From contig NZ_CP150918.1 of NCBI RefSeq assembly GCF_039908635.1, forward strand, positions 2,232,001 to 2,296,000: DNA of 64,000 nucleotides, given 5' to 3'. Position 1 is the stretch's first letter. Each line of letters starts with the position of its first letter. Shown one piece after another: positions 37,165 through 45,496 of this stretch. The notes beneath the pieces are model-generated. The model saw only the letters and a program-made list of their open reading frames with translations, searched no databases and was not told the DNA's origin. The position numbers and the translations under genes are program-made. This stretch comes from Pseudomonas purpurea. GTDB lineage: Bacteria > Pseudomonadota > Gammaproteobacteria > Pseudomonadales > Pseudomonadaceae.

Positions 37165-37239
37165 TATCTGCACCAAGGCCCACTGAACGCCTTGATGCTA
37201 CGAAGAGAGCCGATGGCTACTTCGAGTCGATAGCAAAGA

Positions 37240-37266
37240 CCCTGGTCGAAAGACCGGGGTTTTTTG
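37240..37266 (+). terminator. Intrinsic terminator of the tRNA-Val/Asp cluster
   Basis: CCCTGGTC and GACCGGGG pair around GAAA with one mismatch or G-T pair, followed by six T residues. Confidence 0.88.
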
Positions 37267-37320
37267 TTTTCGGGATTTAGCTTCCAGCCTGTCAAGGCGC
37301 CGCTTAAGTCCCGAATCGAA

Positions 37321-37347
37321 AAAACCGCCTGTTGGCGGTTTTTTTGT
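37321..37347. terminator. Bidirectional terminator at the end of the FAD oxidase gene
   Basis: AAAACCGCC and GGCGGTTTTTTT pair around TGTT. T-rich tracts on both strands allow it to serve the minus-strand oxidase gene, whose stop is 19 bases away, and any readthrough from the tRNAs. Confidence 0.85.
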
Positions 37348-37365
37348 TTCTGCGCTAAAGCTGAA

Positions 37366-38649
37366 TCAGAAATCGTACTTGTCGCGCAGGCCGTAATACC
37401 AGGCGCCCAGCGCGGCGAATGGCGTGCGCAGCAACTGGCCGCCAGGGAAGGGGTAGTGCGCAAGGTCGGCAAAGGCGTCAAAGCGCTCTGCCTGGCCGCG
37501 TAGCGCTTCGGCCAGTACTTTGCCCGCCAGGTGGGTGTACGTCACGCCATGGCCGCTACAGCCCTGTGAGTAGTAGATGTTATCGCCCAGGCGTCCTACC
37601 TGCGGTAGCCGGGACAAGGTCAGCAGAAAGTTGCCGGTCCAGGCGTAATCAATCTTCACTTTTTCAAGTTGTGGAAAGGCCTTGAGCATCTTCGGTCGAA
37701 TGATCGCTTCGATGTTGGCCGGATCCCGTGCCCCATACACCACGCCGCCACCGAAGATCAGGCGTTTGTCGCCGGACAGTCGGTAATAGTCGAGCAGGTA
37801 GTTGCAGTCTTCGACGCAGTAGTCTTGAGGTAGCAGGGTTCTTGCCAGCTCATCGCCCAGCGGTTCGGTCGTAATGACCTGTGTGCCGCAGGGCATCGAC
37901 TTGGCGGCGAGTTCAGGCACCAGATTGCCCAGGTAGGCGTTGCCGGCGACGATGATGAACTTGGCCCTGACTCTGCCTTTTGGGGTGTGTACTACCGGAT
38001 TGGCACCGCGCTCAATGCGCACGGCGGGCGACTGCTCGTAAAGGGTGCCCCCCAGTGATTCGACAGCTGCCGCTTCACCCAGTGCAAGGTTCAGGGGGTG
38101 GATGTGGCCGCCGCTCATGTCGAGCATGCCGCCCACGTACTGCTCGCAGGCCACGACGTCGCGTATACGGCGCTGATCCAGCAGTTCCAGTTGCGTGTGG
38201 CCGAAACGCTCCCACAGGCGCTTCTGTGATTCGAGGTGGTTCATCTGTTTCTGGGTGATGGCGGCGAATACGCCGCCGTCCTTCAGGTCGCACTGGATCT
38301 GATACCTGGCAACCCGGTCGCGAATAATCTTGGCGCCTTCGAATGCCATCTGCCCAAGCAGTTGCGCCTGCTTGGGGCCTACGCTGCGTTCGATGACGTC
38401 GATGTCACGGCTGTAACTGTTGACGATCTGGCCGCCGTTGCGGCCCGACGCCCCGAACCCCACCCCGGCAGCTTCCAGCACGGTCACCCGAAAACCGCTC
38501 TCCAGCAGGAACAGTGCGCTGGAGAGGCCGGTATAGCCGGCACCGATTACGCAGACGTCAGTTTCTACATCATCCTGCAGCAACGGCCGTGGCGGGGTCG
38601 CATTGGCGGATGCCGCGTAATAGGACTCTGGGTAGGGCGTGTTCGCCAT
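37366..38649 (-). CDS. puuB: FAD-dependent gamma-glutamylputrescine oxidase-like enzyme
   Basis: A 427-residue flavin amine oxidase of the DAO/DadA fold. The N-terminus (PYPESYYAASAN) is typical of pseudomonad PuuB proteins, followed by the dinucleotide-binding motif VDVCVIGAGYTGLSSALFLLESG (about residues 32-53) and GFGASGRNGGQI. The C-terminal SQGCSGHGVTYTHLAGKVLAEAL closes the FAD domain. PuuB oxidises gamma-glutamylputrescine in putrescine catabolism; the same fold also serves other N-substituted glycines and amines, so the substrate is a family-based guess. It fits with the agmatine-to-putrescine operon 3.7 kb away. Confidence 0.8.
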   Translation of the reverse strand: MANTPYPESYYAASANATPPRPLLQDDVETDVCVIGAGYTGLSSALFLLESGFRVTVLEAAGVGFGASGRNGGQIVNSYSRDIDVIERSVGPKQAQLLGQMAFEGAKIIRDRVARYQIQCDLKDGGVFAAITQKQMNHLESQKRLWERFGHTQLELLDQRRIRDVVACEQYVGGMLDMSGGHIHPLNLALGEAAAVESLGGTLYEQSPAVRIERGANPVVHTPKGRVRAKFIIVAGNAYLGNLVPELAAKSMPCGTQVITTEPLGDELARTLLPQDYCVEDCNYLLDYYRLSGDKRLIFGGGVVYGARDPANIEAIIRPKMLKAFPQLEKVKIDYAWTGNFLLTLSRLPQVGRLGDNIYYSQGCSGHGVTYTHLAGKVLAEALRGQAERFDAFADLAHYPFPGGQLLRTPFAALGAWYYGLRDKYDF

Positions 38650-38791
38650 TCTGCAACCTCTGTTTTATATTTTTTACGAGTGTGTTGATCCTACCTGAGT
38701 TAAAAAACAGCTACCAGCCACCGGAAACGCTTCTTCAGGGGCCCGAAATTAAATATTTTGCATATTCATAGGGTTAGGTGAAAAAAAGGTG

Positions 38792-38819
38792 TTGACACCC
38801 TTCCGGAATTCCGTAGAAT
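38792..38819 (+). promoter_or_regulatory. Promoter of tRNA-Val(GAC)
   Basis: TTGACA (38792-38797) and TAGAAT (38814-38819), 16 bases apart, precede GCCGCC and the tRNA that starts at 38833. Confidence 0.82.
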
Positions 38820-38832
38820 GCCGCCTCACAGC

Positions 38833-38909
38833 AGGCACGTAGCTCAGTTGGTTAGAGCACCACCTTGACATGGTGGGGGTCGTTGGTTCGAGTCCAATCG
38901 CGCCTACCA
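38833..38909 (+). tRNA. tRNA-Val (anticodon GAC)
   Basis: A 77-base tRNA with anticodon stem CCACC/GGTGG around TTGACAT (anticodon GAC), T-arm GGTTCGAGTCC and encoded CCA. The acceptor is AGGCACG against CGCGCCT, which leaves an A-C mismatch at the fifth pair. A terminator follows, then a tyrosine-integrase remnant, so this tRNA may once have been an attachment site. Confidence 0.95.
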
Positions 38910-38938
38910 AACAAAATCCGCTCTGCTGGGCGGTCTAG

Positions 38939-38969
38939 AAGGGCTCACCGAAAGGTGGGCCCTTTTTTG
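38939..38969 (+). terminator. Intrinsic terminator of tRNA-Val(GAC)
   Basis: AAGGGCTCACC and GGTGGGCCCTT form a stem with loop GAAA and six T residues, about 30 bases after the tRNA. Confidence 0.9.
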
Positions 38970-39022
38970 TTGTCTGGCGTTTGGGCAAACTTTGGGAATA
39001 CTTTGGGCAAACGACCACCGCG

Positions 39023-39271
39023 CTACACTTTCAGGTCGGCTTTCACCTTCATGTAAACCACCGCGTCATCACCGTGCCCAGCCTGATAGTGCTCGGTCAT
39101 CTTCACATCTGCGTGACCCATCAAACCCTGAATGTACTCCTGTGCAAAACCCTGCTGCTCGTACAGCCATGCGCCGAGCGCTCGAATCTCGTGAAAGGTG
39201 GGGCGCTCGCCAGCCGATACGTTTTCGTAAGCCTTCGAGTCGTCCCGCGCCTGGGTGAATGACTTGGTCAT
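39023..39271 (-). pseudogene. Tyrosine integrase remnant (C-terminal catalytic part)
   Basis: The 82-codon frame encodes RPTFHEIRALGAWLYEQ, then LMGHADVKMTEHYQ, the Arg-His-Tyr part (HxxR, H and the nucleophile Tyr) of phage-type tyrosine recombinases. The first two thirds of an integrase (DNA-binding domain, first catalytic Arg, Lys) are missing: the frame begins three bases from the stop of the upstream lipoprotein gene. It lies about 110 bases from tRNA-Val(GAC), so it is most simply a leftover of an element that used the tRNA as its attachment site. It is unlikely to be functional. Confidence 0.85.
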
Positions 39272-39273
39272 TG

Positions 39274-39948
39274 CTATTTGATGAATGCCTGCATATCGCT
39301 GTTCAGCTTTTTGATCGCGGCTTTGAAGTCGTTGGCGGTAACCTGCTGGCTCGCATTTCTCAATTGTTCACCGAAGACCTTGCGCACTACTTTGGCCACG
39401 GTCTGGCCGTTACTCGCGTCGATCATCTCAGCCTCGATGTACAACTCGGTCTCTTGATCGCGGTGGCCGGTGGCCGCCTGAGTCGCGCCTATCGCGGCCG
39501 CAACCGGAACCACTTCATACCATTTCATGCCTTCGTTGGACGCGCTGACCCCAGTAATCGCAGCGCGTACGACCAGGGTTCGCGAACCGGCGGGGGCCGA
39601 CTGGAGGTTCGGCACCATGCGGTACTTTTGGCCCAGTACACTCTTGGCATTATTCGTCATGTAGGTTTGCAACTGGTCCAGGGTCTGACGGTTGACCCGT
39701 TCATTGGGTTGCGGCGTCGGGTACAGTTCCAGTCGCTTGAAGGCTACCGTGTCATAAGCGTTCGGGTTCCAGGATGGGGTCACCCAGCGCATGGTCTTCT
39801 CGCCGCTGGGTGTGGTGAATTCTTGCAGGTTGTTGTAGTTGGGAAGAAACCCTGAGTACTGTTCCTTCTCCGTGACTCTTGAGGTGCAACCGCCGAGCAG
39901 CAGGCTGGTCAAGGCAACGCCGACAAATAATTTCCTGGTCAGGCTCAT
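39274..39948 (-). CDS. DUF3313 outer-membrane lipoprotein
   Basis: A 224-residue lipoprotein: signal peptide residues 1-21 with lipobox LLLGGC, then a DUF3313 domain (YSGFLPNYNNLQ near residue 31; WVTPSWNPNAYDTVAFKRLELYP; later VPVAAAIGATQAATGHRDQETELYIEAEMIDASNGQTVAKVVRK). DUF3313 proteins are periplasmic-facing lipoproteins of unknown function. It is flanked by an integrase remnant, so its placement may be the result of a past insertion or deletion. Confidence 0.87.
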   Translation of the reverse strand: MSLTRKLFVGVALTSLLLGGCTSRVTEKEQYSGFLPNYNNLQEFTTPSGEKTMRWVTPSWNPNAYDTVAFKRLELYPTPQPNERVNRQTLDQLQTYMTNNAKSVLGQKYRMVPNLQSAPAGSRTLVVRAAITGVSASNEGMKWYEVVPVAAAIGATQAATGHRDQETELYIEAEMIDASNGQTVAKVVRKVFGEQLRNASQQVTANDFKAAIKKLNSDMQAFIK

Positions 39949-40420
39949 ATTCTTACTCCATGGGTAATATCATTTTATTCGGTGGCCGGGCGTCAGAAGC
40001 GCCAGGTCATATTGCCGGTCACGGCTTGAATCCAGGCGCTGTCGAACTGCCTGGATGTGGCTGTTTTCTGCATGTCGCGACTGACCGGTTTGGGTCTCGT
40101 CTTTCTTCGTCGGGCAGGGGGCGATTAGAGGTGTCGATTGAACACGGACTGAGTAAAGCGGAGCCGACGGCGGTAATAGGGTGCAGGGCGAATACCAGCA
40201 CACTGGTTTCCTTGTGAGGGGTTTGCATAGAGTGCCCTGCGTCCTTTGCTGGAAGATGTCCGACTTATTTCTATAGAGTAGAAATGTTACTCAATTGAAA
40301 TGTATGGCCTGAAGAGTGTCTGGCTTGGATTGAGGGGGCTTGAGGCGTTAATGGTGGGCGATGCAGCGTTGGCGCAAGCGTACCTGGAATCCATTACTCA
40401 AGCGCCAAGCTGAAGAGGGG
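39949..40420. other. Intergenic region, 472 bases
   Basis: No supported gene. It holds a small hairpin (TTTCTA at 40268-40273 with TAGAAA at 40279-40284) in an A/T-rich patch. Two short minus-strand frames (about 70 codons, 39970-40228) have no ribosome site and no recognisable domain. Confidence 0.5.
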
Positions 40421-40672
40421 TCAGCGGGGAGGCGGCGACCAGAGAGATTCAGGTGTGGCGTGTGAGCTGACTAGCGCATAGATCGCTTCACAGGAGCGGT
40501 CGGAGTTTCTCTCGATAGTCGATAGATGACGCTTCAGTGATCTGGAGGTCTCTGGCTCGAGGCGGCCAAACTCTTCGACTAATGCCGTCAAGTCTTCAAG
40601 GGCTGCACTGATGGCGAGCTGAGTCAGATTCAGGTTATAGAGCGCGAAATAGACTTGATCCTTGTCTTCCAT
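40421..40672 (-). CDS. Hypothetical small protein
   Basis: An 83-residue acidic helical protein (MEDKDQVYFALYNLNLTQLAIS, then ALEDLTALVEEFGRLEPETSRSL, a likely amphipathic or coiled-coil helix). The ATG has AAAGGAGCACAGCC upstream, a good ribosome site. There is no signal peptide. Length and composition resemble small pseudomonad proteins of unknown function; I do not recognise a family with certainty. It stands alone. Confidence 0.65.
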   Translation of the reverse strand: MEDKDQVYFALYNLNLTQLAISAALEDLTALVEEFGRLEPETSRSLKRHLSTIERNSDRSCEAIYALVSSHATPESLWSPPPR

Positions 40673-41376
40673 GGCTGTGCTCCTTTTGGGATTTGAAGCT
40701 TAGACGAGCAATGACCGGGTTGCTGATGGTATTCGTCTGGATGAGGGAATACCGATGAGCTGTCGGCAGGAAACGACTTACGGTGTCATGGGCAGCACAA
40801 GTGCAGTGTTTTCACAGGTCTTCAAGGCGTGATGTCATGCGTTTTCATAGGCGTATGCGCATGTTGCTACAGCGGCTGACCTTGACGGGGGAGGGTTATT
40901 TCCCGGACCTATAAGGCCGGAGAAAAAGGTTATTAGACGCGCAGAAATTGTTTTGATAAAAAAACTAGTGCATGGCTGCTGCTTGCATGCCAATGCATCT
41001 CCATTTGTTTAAATGGAAAACGCCCAACATTGAGCTGGGCAATGATCAATGAGTCTGATTGCCGATACAGGGATACGTAGCTGCGACTTTGGCCAACTGC
41101 TCGCGCACAAGCGCAATGGGCTCATTGATCCCCTTTCTCTTGCGCAGATTGATCCTTTCGAACCCAGAGCATCGGTATCGATGGGAGATAGCGCTGCCGG
41201 GGTCTTCACGATCATCAATGCCGTCCAGGCAGTCCGGCCTAGTTCATGGCAGCCCTGGACGATCTCAATATACGTAACTGCATCAACATTCCCCGCGGCG
41301 TTCAGGAGTTATTACGCAGTGCGTATGTCAACGCGCCCTCTATCGAGCAAGGGGCCAAAGGCCGGGCCTGGAACTG
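40673..41376. other. Intergenic region, about 700 bases
   Basis: No convincing gene. On the minus strand 41043-41222 stays open for about 60 codons without a start (ending NEPIALVREQLAKVAATYP and a stop), which might be the tail of a lost gene. A hairpin GCCCA/TGGGC lies at about 41027-41040. A plus-strand frame beginning at 41049 lacks a ribosome site and overlaps the LysR gene. The high A/T content of 40930-41020 fits a non-coding or decaying stretch. Confidence 0.45.
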
Positions 41377-42249
41377 TCAGGTTGTCGGGCTTGCTGCTTC
41401 CAGATTGTTCAGCAGCCATTCGCTGAAGCTTCGCGCCAGCACATTGTTCTCGCTGTCGCGATGGGTCAACAAGGCCCAGTTCGGACCGCGAATGGTTTGC
41501 TCCACCAAGGGTTGCAGCAGGCCGTTGGCGCGCGCCTGCCGACTCAGTAGTTGGCTGACCAGGGCGATCCCGAGTCCCGCGCACGCGGCGTCCAGCAGCA
41601 GGCCGGGGTCGGAGAAGTTCAACCCCTGATCTTTCTGGCCGACATCAATGCCAGCCTCCACGGCCCAGTGGCTCCAGTCCATTTCCCGCTCGCCGTGAAG
41701 GGTTGTGCGCTGCTCAAGGGGCACCGTCAACAGGCTCGGGTGGCAAGCTGGGTAGAGGCGGTCTGCGTGCAGCACCTTGAAGCTGCACTCGGCTTGGGAG
41801 CTGATGTCATCCCGCACGGCGAGGTCAATGGTTTCGCTGGTCATGTCCGGGACTTCATCGGTGCTGAAAATCCACAGATCGACTTCCGGATGCTGACGAC
41901 GGAAATCCCCCAGGCGTGGCAGCAGCCAGTGACGGGCGAACGCCGGGGTGGTGTTGAGCACCAGTTGGTTGGGTTTCTGATACTGCCCGAGACGACGTAT
42001 GCCGACGGCCAGTTGTTGCAGCAGCGCCTGGGTGGTGCTGAGCAGGTCGTGGCCGGCATCCGTCAGGCTGACGCTGCGTCCGCTGCGAAAGAACAGAGGC
42101 TGCTCAAGGTACGCCTCAAGGCTGCGGATTTGCTGGCTGATGGCCGATTGGGTGAGGTGCAGCTCGGCAGCGGCCTTGTGGAAACTGCCCAGCCGGGCGG
42201 CGGCTTCAAAGCCGCGAAGGGTGCTGAGGGGTGGCCAGTGCTTGAGCAT
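41377..42249 (-). CDS. LysR-family regulator of the agmatine operon
   Basis: A 290-residue LysR protein of the GcvA type: HTH at residues 1-65 (LGSFHKAAAELHLTQSAISQQIRSLEAYLEQPLFFR) and the effector domain (LVLNTTPAFARHWLLPRLGDFRRQHPEVDLWI). It is divergent from the agmatine deiminase gene with 135 bases between starts, the classical arrangement for control of the neighbour. In P. aeruginosa PA14 the agu2ABCA' operon has a divergent regulator called agu2R; equivalence is inferred from gene order. Confidence 0.86.
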   Translation of the reverse strand: MLKHWPPLSTLRGFEAAARLGSFHKAAAELHLTQSAISQQIRSLEAYLEQPLFFRSGRSVSLTDAGHDLLSTTQALLQQLAVGIRRLGQYQKPNQLVLNTTPAFARHWLLPRLGDFRRQHPEVDLWIFSTDEVPDMTSETIDLAVRDDISSQAECSFKVLHADRLYPACHPSLLTVPLEQRTTLHGEREMDWSHWAVEAGIDVGQKDQGLNFSDPGLLLDAACAGLGIALVSQLLSRQARANGLLQPLVEQTIRGPNWALLTHRDSENNVLARSFSEWLLNNLEAASPTT

Positions 42250-42384
42250 ATTGATAAGTTTTCCTAATCACTTTTCTGCAAAATCCATCGTTTGTTTGCC
42301 CGTTTTTACAGCCGTAGCATGCATGCCAAGACCGCCAAGGCAGTTTTGTTGAACACAATGGCTTAACTAAAAGGGCTTTGTATC

Positions 42385-43449
42385 ATGCAGCATGTCATGC
42401 AGCAGAATGAAATTCTAAACAGGGGTTGGTGGATGCCGGCAGAGTGGGTTCGGCACGCCGCGACCTGGATGGTCTGGCCGCATAACCAGGCACTTTGGGA
42501 GTCGGGTTGGGGCGTCACGTTGCCGCTGGTGCAGCAGGACTTCGCTCGCGTGGCCAAAGCCATTGCCCGTTTCGAACCGGTGAAAATGGTCGTCGACCCG
42601 TCCGCTGTCGCCAGTGCCAAAGCGTTGTGTGGGGCCAACATTGAATTGATCGAACTGGCCGTCAACGACAGTTGGTGCCGGGACTCCGGCCCGAGCTTCG
42701 TCTGTCACCCGCAACAAGGGTTGGCGGGTGTGAGCTGGCGCTTCAACGCGTGGGGCGGCAAGTCGGCCCATGATCTGGACGAAAGCCTGGCACGCCGCGC
42801 ACTCAATCATCTGGGCGTGCAGTGCTTTGCAACCCCGCTGAGTAACGAAGGCGGGGCCATTCATGTGGACGGCGAGGGCACGCTGATCACCACCGAGTCT
42901 GTGCTGCTCAACCCCAATCGCAACCCAGGCATGAGCAAGGCTGAGATGGAGGACATTTTCACGCGTCTGCTGGGTGTGAAGAAGACCATTTGGCTGCCGG
43001 GCGATCCGGACTATGTCACCGGCGACATGACGGACGGCCATGTCGATGGCGTATGCGCCTTCGCGCGCCCCGGCGTGTTGCTGGTGGACGCCACTCACGA
43101 CAAGCGTTCGGTGTACGCCGAGGTGGTGCGGGAAAACCGTCGCGCGCTGGAATTGGCCACCGATGCCCGGGGCCGACAGTTCGACCTGATCGAGTTGTAT
43201 GAAGCCACTGATGCCGTGGACACCGACGCTGAAGTGTTTTGCGCCTCCTACACCAACTTCTACATCGCCAACAACGCGATCATCATGCCGGCCTATGGCG
43301 TCGAGGCCGACAACGCGGCGGCGAACGTGTTGGCTCAGACCTTCCCCGAGCATGAAGTGGTACCGGTGCGAATCAATCATCTGGCCCATGGCGGTGGCGG
43401 TGTGCATTGCATCACGCAGCAACAGCCTGCCTGGCCGGTGGAGGGCTGA
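42385..43449 (+). CDS. aguA: Agmatine deiminase
   Basis: A 354-residue enzyme of the guanidino-modifying superfamily that hydrolyses agmatine to N-carbamoylputrescine. It shows the N-terminal MPAEWVRHAATWMVWPHN, VNDSWCRDSGPSF (substrate-binding Asp), GGAIHVDGEGTLITTESVLLNPNRNP (catalytic His region), TDGHVDGVC and the active-site cysteine in AHGGGGVHCITQQQPA near the C-terminus. It is the first gene of a compact operon (gap of four bases to the next). The ATG has AAAAGGGC upstream. It corresponds to agu2A of PA14-type operons. Confidence 0.93.
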   Translation: MQHVMQQNEILNRGWWMPAEWVRHAATWMVWPHNQALWESGWGVTLPLVQQDFARVAKAIARFEPVKMVVDPSAVASAKALCGANIELIELAVNDSWCRDSGPSFVCHPQQGLAGVSWRFNAWGGKSAHDLDESLARRALNHLGVQCFATPLSNEGGAIHVDGEGTLITTESVLLNPNRNPGMSKAEMEDIFTRLLGVKKTIWLPGDPDYVTGDMTDGHVDGVCAFARPGVLLVDATHDKRSVYAEVVRENRRALELATDARGRQFDLIELYEATDAVDTDAEVFCASYTNFYIANNAIIMPAYGVEADNAAANVLAQTFPEHEVVPVRINHLAHGGGGVHCITQQQPAWPVEG

Positions 43450-43453
43450 TGCC

Positions 43454-44362
43454 ATGACGCTATTGACGATTGCGACCACCCAGATGCCCTGCACCTGGGA
43501 CTTGTCACACAACCTCGATCAGGCTGAACAGTGTGTGCGTGAGGCGGCGGCCAAGGGCGCCCAGGTCATCCTGTTGCAGGAGCTGTTTGCCACGCCGTAT
43601 TTCTGCATCGAGCAAAGTCACAAACACCTGGCGTTGGCCGAAGTGTACAAAGACAGCCCTGTTCTCAAGCGTTTTGCCGCGCTGGCCAAGGAGTTGGGGG
43701 TGGTACTGCCGCTGAGTTGGTTCGAGAAGGCGGGCAATGCCTACTTCAACTCCTTGAGTGTGGCCGATGCCGACGGGCGCCTGCTGGGAGTGTACCGCAA
43801 GACCCACATCCCCAACGCCATCGGTTACCAGGAGAAGGAATACTTCAGCCCCGGCGATACGGGTTTTCGAGTCTGGGACACGGCGTTTGGGCGCATCGGC
43901 GTGGGGATTTGCTGGGACCAGTGGTTCCCCGAAACGGCACGCTGCCTGGCGCTGATGGGTGCCGAAGTCTTGCTGTTCCCCACTGCCATTGGCTCTGAGC
44001 CTGGCTGCGCAGCCCTGGATTCACGTGACCACTGGCAGATGACCATGCGTGGCCATGCCGCCGCCAACCTCTTGCCGGTCGTGGCGGCCAACCGCGTGGG
44101 GCGAGAAGTGGCGACCACCGATCCAGCCTTGCAGATGAGCTTCTATGGCTCGTCGTTTATCTGCAACCACAAGGGCACATTGCTCGCCGAGGCCGACCGC
44201 GACAGCACCGGCGTGTGGGTGCACAGCCTGGACTTGACCGCCATGCGCGAAGAGCGCCTGAGCTGGGGCATCTATCGCGACCGCCGTCCGGACATGTACG
44301 GGGCGCTGTTGAGCCAGGATGGTCGTCACATCAATGCACGCTGGAACACTCAAGGGGTTTGA
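43454..44362 (+). CDS. aguB: N-carbamoylputrescine amidase
   Basis: A 302-residue nitrilase-superfamily enzyme that converts N-carbamoylputrescine to putrescine, ammonia and CO2. The catalytic triad is visible: Glu in VILLQELF (about residue 41), Lys in YRKTHIPNAIGYQEK (about 114) and Cys in GVGICWDQWFPETAR (about 151). I chose the ATG at 43454 (MTLLTIATTQMPCTW), four bases after the aguA stop. The next gene starts one base after its stop. Confidence 0.95.
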   Translation: MTLLTIATTQMPCTWDLSHNLDQAEQCVREAAAKGAQVILLQELFATPYFCIEQSHKHLALAEVYKDSPVLKRFAALAKELGVVLPLSWFEKAGNAYFNSLSVADADGRLLGVYRKTHIPNAIGYQEKEYFSPGDTGFRVWDTAFGRIGVGICWDQWFPETARCLALMGAEVLLFPTAIGSEPGCAALDSRDHWQMTMRGHAAANLLPVVAANRVGREVATTDPALQMSFYGSSFICNHKGTLLAEADRDSTGVWVHSLDLTAMREERLSWGIYRDRRPDMYGALLSQDGRHINARWNTQGV

Positions 44363-44363
44363 C

Positions 44364-45467
44364 ATGCGCATTTCCCACAAGCTGTTGAGCGGTGCCTTGG
44401 GATTGGCGCTGAGCGCTACCTTGCCGTCGCTGCACGCGCAGGAGAAAACCCTCAGGCTGTACAACTGGGCTGACTATTTTGCCGAGGACACCCTGACTCG
44501 ATTCACCGCCGAAACCGGGATCAACGTGATCTACGACGTCATGGATGGCAGTGAGACGCTCGAAGCCAAGATGCTGGCCGGTGGAAGCGGTTATGACCTG
44601 ATCTTCCCGGGTGACACCGTTGCCGAGCGCTTGATGCGCGCCGGCAGCCTGCTGCCGCTGGACCGTACAAAACTCACGGCCCTGGATGACATCGAACCCG
44701 GTTTGCAGAAGCTGCGTACCCATTATGTACATTCGAGCCAGGCCACCGTCCCTTACACCTGGGGCACCATCGGCCTGACCTACAATGCCGAGCAGATCAA
44801 ACAGCGTATGCCGGATGCCCCGGTCAATAGCCTGGACATGCTGTTCAAACCGGAGCTGGCTGCGAGGTTTGCCGAGTGTGGAATCTCGATGATCGACTCG
44901 CCCGATGAAGTGCTGGCGGTGGTGCTCAACTACCTCGGTCGCGAGCCGCGCAGTGCAAAGCCTGAGGACCTGGCTGCGGCGAGTGAGCTGTTGCTCAAGC
45001 TGCGACCGTACATCCGCAAGTTCCAGTCGCAGCCGGTGACCGATCTGGTAAACGGTAACTTGTGCCTGTCGCTGGGTTACAGCGGGGACATGACGCAGGC
45101 GCAGCGGACGGCGGATACCGCTGGCAAGAAAACCACGTTCCAGTACCGCGTTCCCCGTGAAGGCACGACAGTCTGGATGGACACCATGGCGATACCTGTC
45201 GACGCCAGACACCCGGAGTACGCCTATGCGTTCATCAACTTCGTCATGCGTCCCGAGAATATGGCGGCCATCAGCAACTTCACCGGTTACCCCACCTCCA
45301 ATGCCAAGGCGCGTTCGGGTGTCGATGCGATGATGCGCAACAACCCGGATATTTACCTCGATGAGGCCACTTATGAGCGGCTGATTCCTGGCAAGGACAT
45401 TCCCCAATCCGATATGCGGGCGCGCATGCGGGCCTGGACCAAGTTCAAGACGGCCACGTTGAAATGA
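44364..45467 (+). CDS. Putrescine/spermidine ABC transporter substrate-binding protein
   Basis: A 367-residue periplasmic binding protein of the PotD/PotF/SpuD family. A signal peptide is visible (residues 1-24, ending LHAQE), followed by LRLYNWADYFAEDTLTRFTAETGINVIYDVMDGSETLEAKMLAGGSGYDLIFP, which carries conserved polyamine-site residues, and YTWGTIGLTYN. No permease or ATPase gene is nearby, so it must use another transporter or act only as a sensor. In the operon it stands between the amidase and a second agmatine deiminase. Equivalence to agu2C is from gene order. Confidence 0.9.
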   Translation: MRISHKLLSGALGLALSATLPSLHAQEKTLRLYNWADYFAEDTLTRFTAETGINVIYDVMDGSETLEAKMLAGGSGYDLIFPGDTVAERLMRAGSLLPLDRTKLTALDDIEPGLQKLRTHYVHSSQATVPYTWGTIGLTYNAEQIKQRMPDAPVNSLDMLFKPELAARFAECGISMIDSPDEVLAVVLNYLGREPRSAKPEDLAAASELLLKLRPYIRKFQSQPVTDLVNGNLCLSLGYSGDMTQAQRTADTAGKKTTFQYRVPREGTTVWMDTMAIPVDARHPEYAYAFINFVMRPENMAAISNFTGYPTSNAKARSGVDAMMRNNPDIYLDEATYERLIPGKDIPQSDMRARMRAWTKFKTATLK

Positions 45468-45496
45468 CTTCAGAAAAAACATTCAGGAATCAGCAC

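Noticed and set aside
41049-41629. Plus-strand frames next to the LysR gene
   Set aside because: No ribosome site and they overlap the LysR gene on the opposite strand.
42415-43512. Minus-strand frames opposite the agmatine operon (also 44331-45482 and 45470-46609)
   Set aside because: Antisense shadows; the plus-strand genes have catalytic motifs and tight spacing.
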